From: Guadua angustifolia | Taxonomy: Eukaryota > Streptophyta > Magnoliopsida > Poales > Poaceae | Length of the DNA stretch: 64,000 nucleotides | Assembly: GCA_036346375.1 (NCBI GenBank) | Contig: CM070517.1 | Span: forward strand, 10,457,161-10,521,160 | Reading direction: 5' to 3' | In this document: positions 44,350 to 55,931 of the stretch, one piece after another | How positions within the stretch are numbered: position 1 is the stretch's first letter | Layout of the letters: every line of letters starts with the position of its first letter | Notes under the pieces: model-generated | What the model was told of the DNA's origin: nothing | Databases searched by the model: none | The model's input: only the letters and a program-made list of their open reading frames with translations | Made by a program: the position numbers and the translations under genes

Positions 44350-45159
44350 GTAGGAGTATAGTGACGTCTTTCCAAAGGATGTACCACCGAGGCTGCCCCT
44401 AATTCGATGCATTGGGCACCAAGTTGATCTCATTCCTAAGGCATCTTTGCCCAATCGTGCACCATACAGAATCAATCCTGAAGAAAATAAGGAGATACAA
44501 TGCCAAGTTCAAGAATTGCTTGATAAAGGCGTACATGAGTCTCTTAGTCCTTGTACTGTTCTGACCATTTTAGTGCCTAAGAAAGATGGATCATGGTGCA
44601 TATGTGTGGATAGTAGGGCAATCAATAATATCACCATTAGGTATCATCACCCTATTTTAAGCTTGATGATATACTTGATGAATTAAGTGGCTCTATAGTG
44701 TTCTCTAAAGTTGATTTGTGTAGTGGCTACCACTAGATTCGCATGAAGCTAGGAGATGAATGGAAAATGGCTTTTAAGACAAAGTTCGGTCTATACATGA
44801 GTGGTTAGTAATACCTTTTGGGTTAACTAATGCACCTAGCACTTTCATGAGATTGATGAATGAAGTTTTGCATGCTTTCATTGGCAGATTTGTGGTGGTA
44901 TATTTCGAAGACATTTTGATATATAGCAAATCATTGGAGGAACACCTTGACCATATACATGCTGTTTTTGATACTTTATGAGATGCACGCTTATTTCGTA
45001 ACATTGAGAAGTGCTCCTTTTGCATGGATTGAGTCTGTTTTCTTGGTTATGTTGTTACTCCCTAGGGCATTGAAGTTGATTAGGTCAAGGTTGAGGCAAT
45101 ATAGAGTTGGCTAACTCCTAACATGGTCACATAGGTGTGAAGGTTTCTAGGACTTCATA
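44350..45159 (+). pseudogene. Element 3 reverse transcriptase, cut by CACTA
   Basis: RT motifs in order: PNRAPYRINPEENKEIQ, LVPKKDGSWCICVD, KVDL.SGYH, FGLTNAPSTFM-like palm and VVYFEDILIYSK. The Y-x-D-D box is YFED at 44901-44912, so the first Asp is Glu. Stops lie at 44734, 44979, 45030, 45064, 45082, 45103, 45133 and 45139 in the local frame, with frameshifts near 44655 and 44800. The domain ends at RFLGLHT, where CACTA starts. RNase H and integrase lie beyond the window, if they exist. Confidence 0.88.
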
Positions 45160-45179
45160 CACTATTACAGAAATGATTT

Positions 45180-45408
45180 TCCTAGACACCAAGGATTTCT
45201 TTCCACAGGCGGATTAAAAGAAGAGCCACCTCAAATGACTGCAGGCAGTCCTTGGGGTTAAGAACCACCTGTGTAAAGGTATCTTCACAGTCGGCTCTCT
45301 TAAGAAACCTCCTGTGCAAATATTGATCTTTTCATAGGCAGTGCCCTTTAGATGCCGCCTATGGAAACTATGCTCTTCACAGGCGGCTCCCTTAAGGAAT
45401 CGCTTGGG
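45180..45408. repeat. CACTA subterminal repeats, left part
   Basis: Variants of 'cacaggcggctcccttaa' and 'cataggcagt..cctttagatgccgcc' occur in both orientations every 30-50 bp. In the CACTA family such subterminal repeats bind the element's regulatory protein. Confidence 0.7.
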
Positions 45409-46038
45409 TGTGGAACATATGGGTCCGGGTATCTGGTTAATGGGCCGACTGGATCAGCCCAAGGGGGTGGGCCGAGCCCACCATGCGAGAAGGGAGAGCT
45501 TCTCGAAGGTCTTAGCTGTGCCAGGCAAAAAGAAGATTGGGAGATGAAAGCGCCAAGAATGGGTAGATAGCACCTGTACCCCTGCAACGGGCGGCTCTGC
45601 TCCTGCATGCCCCTGTGCCTGGTCGGGAAGCCACAGGACGGTCTTCCCTGCTGTCTCCAACTGCCTCTGCTACCCCTGCATGCCACTGTGCCTTGGCGGG
45701 AGCCACAGGACGGTCTTCCCTGCTGTCTCCAACTGCCTCTGTTGCTCCTGCTATGCCCCAACAACTCCTACAGCTGTGCCCAGGAGACCCTTCCTCTGGC
45801 GTATAAAGAGAGAAGAAGCCTTGAGAGGGAAAGGGGAGGAAAAACCTGTAAGAGTGAGAGCTTGTAAACAAGAACATTAACACTTACACCAGAAACAACG
45901 AATGCAGGACTAGGGTGTTATCTCCATCGGAGAGCCCGAACCTGGGTAAAAATCACCTTGTGTCTTGCATTACCATTAGACTCAGATTTTCTGTGTTGCC
46001 CTACTCTCTTTTCTTCATTGCCGATCAAACCATCGACA
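45409..46038 (+). mobile_element. 5' LTR of element 4
   Basis: 630 bp, TGTGGAACATATGGG to ACCATCGACA, with a TATA-like gtataaag at 45801-45808. It contains a tandem duplication of about 72 bp (units starting about 45603 and 45675), which accounts for the 70-bp length difference from the 3' LTR. Other differences between the LTRs are substitutions. Confidence 0.9.
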
Positions 46039-46058
46039 ATTGGTGTGCCAGGTAGGGG
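46039..46058 (+). other. Primer-binding site of element 4
   Basis: attggtgtgccaggtagggg directly follows the LTR end. Elements 2 and 5 have related sites. Confidence 0.7.
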
Positions 46059-46076
46059 CCTGCGCGAAGATCATCC

Positions 46077-47800
46077 TCCTTGAGTTTGATGGCGGCACCA
46101 AGCGGGATCATCGCTTCCTTTACCGTTTTGGAAGCCTGCACTTCGTCGCCGATGACTTTGGCAAGCTTGCTCTCTCAGGGCAGGGTTCGACCCTCCCTGG
46201 GGAAGATCTCATCGCTCCCTCACCGGAGCTTTGGACCGGATTGAGGAGAGTCACGGTGGCCCGCTCTCAAGGGGCCTTCCGTGGAGTCTTCGCGATCGAG
46301 GACGATCGAACGACACTCTCCACCAGCAAGAAGTTGCGGACACGGTGGAAGCGGACCGTCACCGTCACGCGGCTCGTGAAGAGCGCGCCAAGTCCCTTCA
46401 GAACCGAGGGCGCAACGTCAATGAGGAGTTTCGGTAGGTGAAGAAAGGGGACCAACTGATTTTCCACATGCATGCGGAATAACAACGTCGCCTCAAGGCG
46501 CTGCTCGACACCACAGGCCGATCCTTGTACAGCGGCCCCGGCCCGATCGTGTCTCAAGTTCAAGCCATGGTAGCGGCGGCGATCCAGCAAAACCAAGCAC
46601 CGCGGAGAGGCACATTCTGCGCGCCGACGGCTACTCTGGTGGCGCGGTCGGTACTAAAAGCGGCCCGAGGGGTCGGTTGGAGCTCCGTCGGGGCGAAGAC
46701 GCCCACCGGAGCCTCAACCGTGATCTCCGTGTAGATCTTACTGCTAGACGCTGTGATCGAGAAGAAGGGGAGAGGCGTCGACGCGAGGATGACCAGGACG
46801 ATCGCGATGGCTGGCGTGACGACCACGCCGACCGCAAAGGCCGTGGCCGCTTGGCCGAGAGTGACAATGCAGATCACCGGGACGGGACCCCCCCGCGTCG
46901 ATCGCCTCGACGGCGCAACAGCGGGCCTATTGATGGGGTCCGCGCCTTCACCCCCCGACTTCTCTATGTGGTTTGGCCCGATGGTTTTAACCCTAGGGGC
47001 ATCGTTAAGTTCGATGGCGAGAGAGATCCGGAGGCTAGCTACAGGTTTATGCCCTCGCAGTCAAGGCCGCGGGGGGTGACCAGAACGTGATGGCAAACTA
47101 CACGCGATCCGCTCGCCCTCGGCCAAGCTTGGCTCACGGGACTCCCGGCGGGTTCTATAGATTCTAGGGCGATCTTTGTGGCGGTTTATCTCAAACTTCG
47201 GGGCACCTTGAGGCACAGGGGCTGCATAAGGACCTATACGGCTCCATCAAAAGAAACGAGTCTCTGCGGGAGTTCATCCGGCGTTTCATGCGGAAGAAGA
47301 ATACCGTCTGGGGCGTCTCAAAAGCGGTCGTCATAGGCGCTTTCGAAGAGAGTCGACGACCCGACTTAATCAAGAAGATGTCCCGAGTCCGCCGACCACC
47401 GTCAAGGAGATGTTCGCCTGGCCGCGTCGCTACACCATGGCCAAAGCGCCTGGCGAAGCGCCGGAGGACGCCAGCGAGAAGGATAAAGGATCCGCCGAAT
47501 CCTCCAAACCAAGGGACAAGCGGGGGCGGAGAGCTGGTCACGGCGAAACACGCTTCGTCCCGAGCGGCGGGCGGTGGCTACGACGAGGTAATGGGCGCCA
47601 TCTGCCCTTTCCACCCGAGGAGGCCGCGACCAAGGCGCTACACGATGAGGTTTGCCGCGGCAATAGGGTGAGCAGAGGTAAGGCGAAGCGGCGAAGAAGC
47701 AAGACCCGCCCGAGGAAGGCAGGCGACTACGGTGACGGCGCGAGCTCAACTATATATTCGGGGGCTCGGCTGCGTATGAGTCCAAGCGGAAGCAGAAGCT
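46077..47800 (+). pseudogene. Element 4 gag
   Basis: A charged N-terminal region (46077-46930, with long Arg/Asp runs from 46735) leads to the capsid-like domain: FTPRLLYVVWPDGFNPRGIVKFDGERDPEA (in part, near 46950-47035), LYGSIKRNESLREFIRRF (near 47235-47290) and IGAFEESRRPDLIKK. A basic linker follows (47440-47800). Frames shift near 46440, 47075, 47170 and 47400. No zinc knuckle is clear. Confidence 0.78.
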
Positions 47801-47822
47801 TATCGCTCGGGAGGTCAACGCG

Positions 47823-48430
47823 GTGACGCCGGCGACGCCCCAATACCTGAGGTGGTCCGAGGTCCCGATCACCTTCGATCGCTCGGATCACCCCGGTTGC
47901 GTCCCCTTCCCAAGCAGATATCCTCTGGTCCTGGACCCTGTTATATGCAGCGTCAGGCTCAAGCGGGTGTTGGTCGATGGAGGAAGTGGGCTTAACGTCC
48001 TCTTCTCCAAAACCTTTGATGATATGAAGATTCCTCGCTCCGAGTTGAGGCGTGGATCATCGCCGTTTCATGGGGTAATCCCCGGGACTTCGACGGTGCC
48101 ACTCGGACAAATCACGCTCCCGATGACATTCGAAACCAAGGAGAACTACCGAATGGAGTACCTAAACTTCGAGGTGGCTGATTTGAGACGGCATACCATG
48201 CCATCTTGGGAAGGCCGGGATTGGCCAGGTTCATGGCCGTCCCCCATTACACGTACCTCGCACTGAAGATGCCGGGTCTAAGCGGCGTCATCACGGTCCG
48301 AGGGGACGTCAAGCAATCCTTCGTGTGCGATAAGGAAAGCTGCGATCTGGCCAAGCTGCTGGTGGCGTCGGCCGATGCCGAAAGATCGAGCGGCGGCTAC
48401 CATCCGCGATGGGATGGCGGCATCCCGCTG
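47823..48430 (+). pseudogene. Element 4 aspartic protease
   Basis: The frame from 47823 reads YLRWSEVPITFDRSDHPG, then KRVLVDGGSGLNVLFSKTF with the DGGS active site (near 47970-48000), STVPLGQITLPMTF and MEYLNFEVADL. A frameshift near 48190 moves to YHAILGR-type sequence and AVPHYTYLALKMPG. Only minor damage, so this is one of the better preserved domains in the window. Confidence 0.85.
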
Positions 48431-48599
48431 AACAAGCGGTCGGGCATGAAGCGAACGAGGAGTCAGCGGTGATTCTCGACCCGTCAACTCGGCTGAGACG
48501 GCCTTGATTGAGGCAGGGCTTGATCCCAAATAGGAAGAAGCGCTCGTCACTTTTCTTGAACAAGCGGGACATCTTAAGCAGCAACCATCCGACATGCTG

Positions 48600-49440
48600 G
48601 TGTCCCTAGGGAGGTGATCGAGCATTCACACAATGTTGGCCAAAAAGCAAAGCCCTGGCGGCGGTGCGAGCGGTTCGCACAAGACGCCGCGGCGCCATCA
48701 AGGGAGATCACCAAGCTTCTAGCGACTAATTTCATAAGAAGTGTATCATCGGTGGTTGGCGAATCCGATCCTTATGCGCATAAAAGAATAAAAATTTGGT
48801 GCATGTGTATCGATTACTGCGATCTCAATAAGGCGTGCCCAAAGGATCCCCGAGTTGCCCGCATCGACGGTGGTAGACTCCACCGCCCGGGTCTGAGCTC
48901 TGAGTTTCTTAGAGCGCATACTTAGGGTACCACCAAATCCGGTTGAAGGAAGAAGCGCATCAAGGCGTCGTTCATCACCTTTAATTCGTAGCGTATTGCT
49001 TTCGTCACAATGCCATTCGGGTTGAAAAGCAATGGCGCGACCTACCGGTAGCGCTATTAGCGGTGTTTTCACACTCAACTTCGGGGCATAGCGTGGAGCA
49101 TACGTGAAGCGACATTGTGGTTAAAACCGAGTAAAGAAGCCTTCGCCGACTGGCGAGGCGTTCGAGCTTACAGGCCTTCAAGATGAGGCTTAACCCTGAA
49201 AAGTGCGTCTTCGGGGCTCCCTCTGGGAAGCTGCTCGGATTTATCGTATCTCACCGCGGCATCGAGGCTAACCCCGAAAAAATCAACGCTATTCTCAAGA
49301 TGAAGCCGCCGGCTTGCCAGAAAGAAGTCCAGAAGCTCACGGGATGCATGGTGGCACTAGGCCGGTTTATCTCTCGCCTGGGCAGTCGGGGAATGCCGTT
49401 CTTCAAGCTCCTGAAGAAACAAGACAACTTTCAATAGACG
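48600..49440 (+). pseudogene. Element 4 reverse transcriptase
   Basis: RT fingers and palm are readable in pieces: CMCIDYCDLNKACPKDP (near 48800-48850), LGYHQIRLKEE-like sequence, TMPFGLKSNGATYR (near 49005-49050). Then LNPEKCVFGAPSGKLLGFIVSHRGIEANPEKI and ALGRFISRLGSRGMPFFKLLKKQDNFQ (both in part, 49183-49437). A TAG at 49435 stands where related copies have a tryptophan codon (TGG). Several frameshifts lie between 48880 and 49180, and the Y-x-D-D box is not readable there. Confidence 0.82.
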
Positions 49441-50500
49441 CCCGAGGCTCAGCAGGCCTTTGAGGATCTGAAGGTGCTCCTGACCTCACCTCTGGTACTA
49501 GTCGCGCCGACGCCAGAAGAACCCCTCCTGCTTTACATAGCGGCAACGACTCACGTAGTCAGTGCTGCGATTGTCGTGGAGCGGGAGGAAGAGGGACACC
49601 TGCAGAGAATTCAGCACCCAGTTTATTTTGTTAGCGAAGTATTGGGCGAATCCAAGACACGATATCCTCAAGTGCAGAAGCTGCTATACACGGTATTGCT
49701 TGCCTCTCGCAAACTCAAGCATTACTTTCAAGAGCATTAAATTTCGGTGGTCACTGCCTTTCCGATTGGGGATATACTCCACAACCGGGAATCCACTGGG
49801 AGAATCGCCAAATGGGCGGTCGAGCTCGGAGCCTTTGAGATTTCTTTCAAGCCTCGGACCGTAGTCAAGTCTCAGGCGCTCGATGACTTCGTCGCCGAGT
49901 GGACGGAATTGCAAGAGCCCGCAGCAGTAGAGGACTTCGAGTACTGGACGATGTACTTCGACGGCTCCCTCACGCTAAATGGTGCGGGGGCCGGCGTCAT
50001 GTTCATTTCTCCGTTGAGAAAAAAGTGAAATATGTCCTTCACTCCATTTTCAGCGTAAAACAAGCGACCAAAGTATGAGGCGCTCATACAGTCTCCACAT
50101 CCCATATCGCTTCGATGTCGAGGAGGTTGATGGTCATGGGGACTCGGCTCGTGATTAACCAAGTCTGCGAAGAGTGGTCATCGTCGATGGCGGCATGGTG
50201 CGCATCTTTACCGAAGTGCGTAAAGCGGAGGATAAGTTCGATGGTGGAGCTCACCCACGTGCTTCAGGGACAATGAAGTGGCGGAACAAACTTCGCGGTG
50301 ACCTCGGTCGGGCTTCAGTTCGATCAAAGTCTTCGTGGAAGAACTTCAAGCCGACAACGAACCGACATCGAGTCGAACCGTCGGAGAAATCGGTAGGCGA
50401 AGTCTTGGCCATCAACCCGTTGGACCAAGCCCTATCTGGATTATCTGTTGAAGGAAAAGCTCCCTGAGGATCGCATACAAGCCGAGTGCATCACGCGGCG
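49441..50500 (+). pseudogene. Element 4 RNase H and second RNase H
   Basis: The Ty3-type RNase H frame 49474-49740 has LLLYIAATTHVVSAAIVVER, HPVYFVSEVLGESKTRYPQV (in part) and LLYTVLLASRKLKHYF. After a stop at 49738 the connection reads GDILHNRESTGRIAKWAVELG and the second RNase H starts with MYFDGSLTLNGAGAGVMF (49951-50005), a FDG active-site motif. It decays after a stop at 50026; remnants such as YLDYLLKEKLP lie near 50430. A second RNase H ahead of integrase defines the Tat group. Confidence 0.85.
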
Positions 50501-50514
50501 AAGCAAAAGCTAAG

Positions 50515-51650
50515 TAGTGGTCGGGGAGGAGCTCTATCGAAAGAGTGCCTCCAGGGTCCTCAGGCGGTGCATATTAGAGCAAGGAGGAGAGAATCTCCTC
50601 AAAGAAATTCACTCGGGGATTTGTGGACATCATGCAGCATCAAGCACTCTGGTCGGCAAGGCTTATCGTCAAGGTTTCTTTTGGCCGACTGCCGTAACGG
50701 ACGTGGAAGGTGTCGTCCGCACGTGTGAAGGCTGTTAGTTTTTTGCTCGGCAAATTCATATACTGGCGCAGGAGCTGCAGACCATTCCGATCACTTAGCT
50801 GTTTGCGGTCTAGGGACTCGACATAGTCGGACCACTCAAAAAGGCCTAGGGCGGACTTGCTTTCCTCTTCGTCACCGTCGACAAGTTCACCAAATGGATT
50901 GAAGCCAAGCCGGTTGCAACAATCACCGTGGTCAAAGCAAAAGAATTTTTTCAAGAGATCGTCGTCAGATTTAGCGTGCTGAACAGGATCATCACTGACA
51001 ATGGCGCCCAATTCAGAAGTGAAGAATTCCAAGACTGGTGCGAGGCCCTCGGGATCAAGATCTGCTTCGCCTCCGTGGGCCATCCACAGAGCAACGGGCA
51101 GGTCAAGTGAGCCAATGGCATGGTGCTGCAGGGTCTAAAAGCTAGAATATTTGATCGTCTCAAGCCATATGCAGCACGATGGTTAAAAAAATTGCCTTCG
51201 GTGCTTTGGGGGCTGAGAACCACACCTAGCAGGGCTACCGGGCAGTCTCCTTTTTTCCTAGTATATGGTTCGGAGGCGGTCCTACCCGCCGAGTTGGCAT
51301 TCGGATCCCAACGGGTTTGGAATTACAAGGAAGCCGAGTCAGAAGAAGGCCGGCTAGAAGATCTCGACAAGCTGGAGGAAGCTAGGGACGTTGCGTCCAT
51401 CCAGTCGGCTGAGTACCTCCAAGGCCTCCGGCGCTACCACGATCGAAACGTTCGAGGCCGAGCCTTCTCTAAAGGAGATCTGGTTCTTAGAAGGAATCAG
51501 AAAAGCGAGCACAAGCTCTTACCAAGTTGGGAAGCCCCTTACATCGTTGACAAAGTGGTGCGCCCGGGGTCTTACCGACTTAAGCGCGAAGACGGCGTGG
51601 CACTCGGCAACACCTGGAACATAGAACAGCTACGTCACTTCTACACTTAA
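50515..51650 (+). pseudogene. Element 4 integrase
   Basis: Zinc-binding part: EIHSGICGHHAASSTLVG, FFWPTAVTDVEGVVRTCEGC. Core: GLDIVGPLKKA, KFTKWIEAKPVAT, ITDNGAQFRSEEFQDWCEA (in part), GHPQSNGQVK. C-terminal part: SPFFLVYGSEAVLPAEL, YHDRNVRGRAFSKGDLVL and RPGSYRLKRED. Stops at 50736, 50796, 50811, 50847 and 51108 all fit C-to-T or G-to-A changes in Gln, Trp or Arg codons. At 51105-51110 the catalytic Glu position is Lys and the next codon is TGA. Both changes fall at CpG sites. Confidence 0.9.
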
Positions 51651-52035
51651 AATGCGCATTCCATTCTATCGTTGTAATCTTAGCCGTTCTTGACTTACTA
51701 CATACTTGATTCTCATCTAGCGATGAAGTCGGGGCTGCACCTCAACGATGTCGAATGCAAACATTTATCCCTCTTTTTGAAAACTCATCGCCTTTTCCTA
51801 GCAATTTGCTAAAGCCTAAAACTATTAAGTGGCAAACTACGAGCGATGAAATCTAGCTACTGGATCGTGTATGCGAGAAGAGCCCACGCACTCAGAGGCT
51901 AGGCGATCGGATAAACGGTCAAATATAAAAAGACCTTCTACATTGAGATAAAACGAAAGCCATCAAATATATTTCATTATAGATTGAACATTATGTATAA
52001 TTGCATATTTTACATAAGTGCCCTCATGACTAAAC
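51651..52035. other. Spacer between integrase and the antisense gene in element 4
   Basis: AT-rich sequence with no coding signal. Convergent gene ends meet here, as at 36335-36794 in element 2. Confidence 0.5.
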
Positions 52036-52898
52036 CTCTAGCGGCGTAGCAGCGGCAGGGGCCTTGATGAGGGCGTCTGTGACTTCAGAAAGGGCCAAGA
52101 CGACCTCGAGGAAGACCTCTACGGTGGCGGCGTCGCGAGCGGCAGCTTCCTCCTCCGTTGCCAGCTCAGCAAGGGCAAGATCATAGTCCGCCTAGAGCTC
52201 CTCCTCGGTGACCTCCGGGGCGGGAGCATCATCCCCGAAGTCAAAGATCAACCCCTCACGAGGCGGAGGCGAGGGCGAACCCGCCGGCACTACTAAGTCG
52301 GTCGATGTCAAATCAAGCCTCTACACGGAAGTCTAAGCGCTCTAAGAGGTGCGGGTACCAAAGCGACATTTAAAACACACTCTGGGGAGATTAAGCGGGG
52401 CAATGATAGCGTAGCGACACTTGAAGACCTCCTCAAGTGTGGCGAAAAAGCTCATGACCGGCGATAACGCATTAAAAAAATGCTGAGTACAACATGAGTC
52501 AATGTCTCGATGATTCAAGTCCGGATTTTCAACTAATGAAGAAGCTCGTCCCTAACCGCCAAGGAGAAAGAAGCGACGTCGTCATCAGCGAGCGAAAAGC
52601 CCTCTTTGTGACCTCGGCTCCACCAAAGATATAACGACTTAACAATGGCCAATGCTTGGCTGGCACTCGTGGTCGCCGTCTCCCGGATGTAGTCCCAGAG
52701 CTGCTCCAGCCCTGTTGACAGCAAAGCGAGAGCTTCCTCTTCATTTTCTGGCTCAACCCCTTCATGGCTCAGGAACTTGGATAACCCCTTGGCGGAGGTG
52801 TGGAATTCATTGCGAACTGCGCGCGCAGTCTTGATCTCCTCATTAAGGATGTCGACCTACGCCAGCAACTTCCTCCAAGTCTCTACAAGGCAGTCGAA

Positions 52899-52974
52899 CT
52901 AACACCATGAGCATCTATAGCATGAGGCATGGCGCCGAGTAGAGATATACATACCTGCCAATTCCTGCGCCAGC
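52899..52974 (-). other. Predicted intron in the element 4 antisense gene
   Basis: Minus strand TTGGCAG|GTATGTATATC at the donor and GTGTTAG|TTCGA at the acceptor, 76 nt. The frame before it has the conserved KAKLAQELAG segment. Confidence 0.6.
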
Positions 52975-53059
52975 TTTGCCTTGGCGGTCCGAGTCTGGAA
53001 CTCGGAATCCTTCAGCGACTGTAGCTCCCCGCGTAGGCTAGAAGCGACGGATTGTTCAG

Positions 53060-53131
53060 CTGAAACAGCAAGCAAGGTCAGAAGACGAAGGTAACCAAGA
53101 CGGCGACTGAAGCACTCGAAGGGGCGCGAAC
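53060..53131 (-). other. Second predicted intron in the element 4 antisense gene
   Basis: Minus strand CTTCGAG|GTTCGC at the donor and a pyrimidine-rich TTGCTGTTTCAG|CTG acceptor, 72 nt. It separates the EVKALKEALR helix from the EQSVASSLRGELQSLKDSE helix, which become one coiled coil when joined. Confidence 0.6.
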
Positions 53132-55044
53132 CTCGAAGTGCTTCCTTCAGGGCTTTAACTTCAGACTGGAGATTCTGCCGCTCGGCCTCGCCGTCGCGGT
53201 GGACGCGTTGCAGGTCGGCCTCGTACTGCTGCTGCTCCTTGACCTTGGGAAGTATTTCCCTGAGCAGAGCGTCCCTCTCCTCCGAGCCGTCCCCCATTTC
53301 CTGGAGAATCCCGAGATGAAGAAATGCCACTCGGCGTGAATAGAAGAAGAAGAAAAAGGAGACAGCTTACTCGGACCAGCTCGGCACACCTGATAGCACT
53401 CCAGTATAGCTCCTCCCTCAGCTTCGCGTCCCCCGCGCCAAAGGTCTTCCATTTGTCTTCGTGGCAGAATACAATCCGAAGCGGAGGCTGGGGGCTAGGT
53501 TCTGGCGGTTGGGCGGTCGGAGAATCTCCTCCACGGGAGAAGCAGGGCGCGTGGAGGACCCAGGGGCTTCTTCCCCCGTGGCCAGTTCGGATCACCCGGC
53601 AGGTGGCTGCGCAGTCGGCTCTGCACCGTCGGCCTCGAGCGTAGCAGGTGAAATGGCTTTGGTCGGCCGGAAGCTGCTTCGTCGCCACTTGGCACAGCGG
53701 CAGACGGAGATCCCGCCCCCTCTGGATCCGCGGTGTCCTCCGGCACAATCGTCTGAACGGCAATGGTAGGAACCTTCTTAGGAATGCCTGCCGTTGCCAT
53801 CCTGATCGCCAGAAAAGAAGTCAAGCACACGTCAAAGAAGCAAGAACAAAGACCAATAGCGCGCCCAACCTGCAGGACTTCCTTATCTTGAGCTCGGCCC
53901 CTTTCTGAGTCGTAAAACAACTTCGGAGGCGGCCGGCGCTACTTTCGAACGTAGGGGACGGGCGGCAAACTTCTGACGTCACGGTCGGCGGATCCCGAGC
54001 GGATGACCCCGGCGGCGTGGTGCGGCCACCGCGCCTCCCTCAGGCATGGGATCCTTCCTCTTCGCACTTGGCTCCTCAGCAGAGGGGTCGGCGGGACGCT
54101 TCCCCGTGAAGCTCCAGCACGAAGAAGGCGGAAGAGGAGGATCCGAGCAAAATGCCGCGTGACTCTACGAACATCAACGAGCCTGAGAACGGTCGGCGGT
54201 CGGTGATGATCGATGACCAAACGCCAACAAGCTTCGAGCACTTACCTCAGGAGGGGGGTTCGCCAGACAGAAGGCCCCCGGAATATTCTTGAACGAGATT
54301 ACGACATCCGGAGCTAGGAGATCGCTCATTCGGACGATGAGTGTATCTTGGTCAATGTCTTCGGGGACCTCTCGCGTGGGGTCATTGTAACAGCCCAATT
54401 TTCATTAAATATGGTAAGTGAGGCTTGTCATGCTAACGTCTTCCATAATACCATTACATCCTCACTTAACTATAATCATACAAGTGTTAGGACATTCATC
54501 TTGCATAAAGAGGAAGCAACAAAATCCTAAAAATCATTTTCCCAAACTGCACACATGTTATTTTACCTTAGTCAATGACATGTGGGCCATATTCATAAGA
54601 GAGAGGAGTGAAGGCTGCACATACCTACCCTACTAGTTGCTACATTACTCACCTCTACCTATGTACCTAACAAGTCAATGACACATGGGTCCTACCATTG
54701 CTTGGGAAATTGTGGGCTGCACATCCTCTCCATGACTTTTCTCACTTAAATCACTCATACCCACCCCTTTTCTCACCCTATGACATGTGGGACCTAGCCC
54801 CACATGTAAGGTATGAATGGGTAGCCATATATAAGGTGATGCACATTGGTTTCTCCTCCCCATCAGCTCATTTGCTGCTCCAAATCCTGAAAAACAGCAA
54901 GAACACCTTCTTCACCTCTTGCCATTTCTCCCCCACAAATCCCCTCCAAACTTGAGTTTGAGCTTGTGCATGTTATACCACCTTGAAGCCAAGATCAAGA
55001 GCTTCAAATCCATCCAAATAGACTCTTGAGGCACCAAGTTTTGG

Positions 55045-55764
55045 GTGAGTAGCAATTGGTTTTTCTTTCTCCTCATATTCTGAAATTTTGCCATTGTGAC
55101 TCATTTCTTTCTTCTCCATGGAATCCATCATCACACCTTGAATCGGGCATGCATGTCACACGGAAGCTTGAGGAGGAGGGTTAGTTGCTGTTGCAAGCAC
55201 TAGCGAGCAAGGTCATCGTCGTCTACACGAGCTAGGAGGAGACGAACCGCGAGAACCAGCGTTACGACACTTTTCGTCATTCCCTCATCGAAACCAACCA
55301 TCACCACGTGCAAAAGTAACCCCATCGTGGTAAGATCCCACACTAGTCCACCCTTTTGAAGTCCTAGTGCATTGCTATGAAGTTTAGAAGCCAATAGCAA
55401 AATAGCTGTTTTGAAACAGACCTCTCAATCCGGATAGTCCGGGTATTTAATCCGGATAGTCCGGGGTTTTAACCCGGATAGTCCGGGGATTTAATCCGGA
55501 TAGTCCGGATATGCCAGGACTCGTCACACCGAGGGGGTCAGCCCGGACACTCCGGGGTTAAATGTCCGGATACTCCGGACATAATTCAATAAAATGCCTC
55601 TAAAACATGAAATTTTGACAACCAAGTCCAAATTTTGCAAGACTAAATTGGTATTTTCATATTATAATCAAGTATTGTGCATCATGAGCATTTCATACAT
55701 CTTTTAATCATGTGCATCTTTGGATTTTTGATTTGGTGTTTATGGACTTGGGTCTTCTCGTTAG
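55045..55764 (+). other. Predicted leader intron in LTR D
   Basis: TTTTGG|GTGAGT donor and TCTTCTCGTTAG|GTG acceptor, 720 nt, matching LTR C in position and sequence. The palindromic cluster lies inside it. Confidence 0.45.
55428..55580. repeat. Palindromic motif cluster in LTR D, CCGG-type
   Basis: Seven copies of tccggatagtccgg or its variants (ccggacactccgg, ccggatactccgg) at intervals of about 20-25 bp, starting 1042 bp from the LTR start. Confidence 0.85.
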
Positions 55765-55931
55765 GTGTTGATGCTTCGGAAGGCACTCCCGAGTACGACT
55801 ACGCTTTCGATGTCAAGAACGAGCAGCAAGGCACTACTTTACTCCTTGACCATGATTGCTCCTACTATTTGAAGTTTATGTTTTGGGAATTATTTTATCA
55901 ATTGCATGCTTACTTTCAACTACAATTATGA
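55677..55931 (+). CDS. Small conserved open frame in LTR D
   Basis: Collinear with 24463-24675 in LTR C; the shared part is GVDASEGTPEYDYAFDVKNE onward, ending HAYFQLQL. It starts at the predicted splice acceptor. Function unknown; listed because the frame is kept in both copies. Confidence 0.3.
   Translation: MHHEHFIHLLIMCIFGFLIWCLWTWVFSLGVDASEGTPEYDYAFDVKNEQQGTTLLLDHDCSYYLKFMFWELFYQLHAYFQLQL

Noticed and set aside
45160..45172. A precise CACTA target duplication
   Set aside because: Only the left end is inside the window, so the 3-bp duplication (possibly ata) cannot be confirmed.
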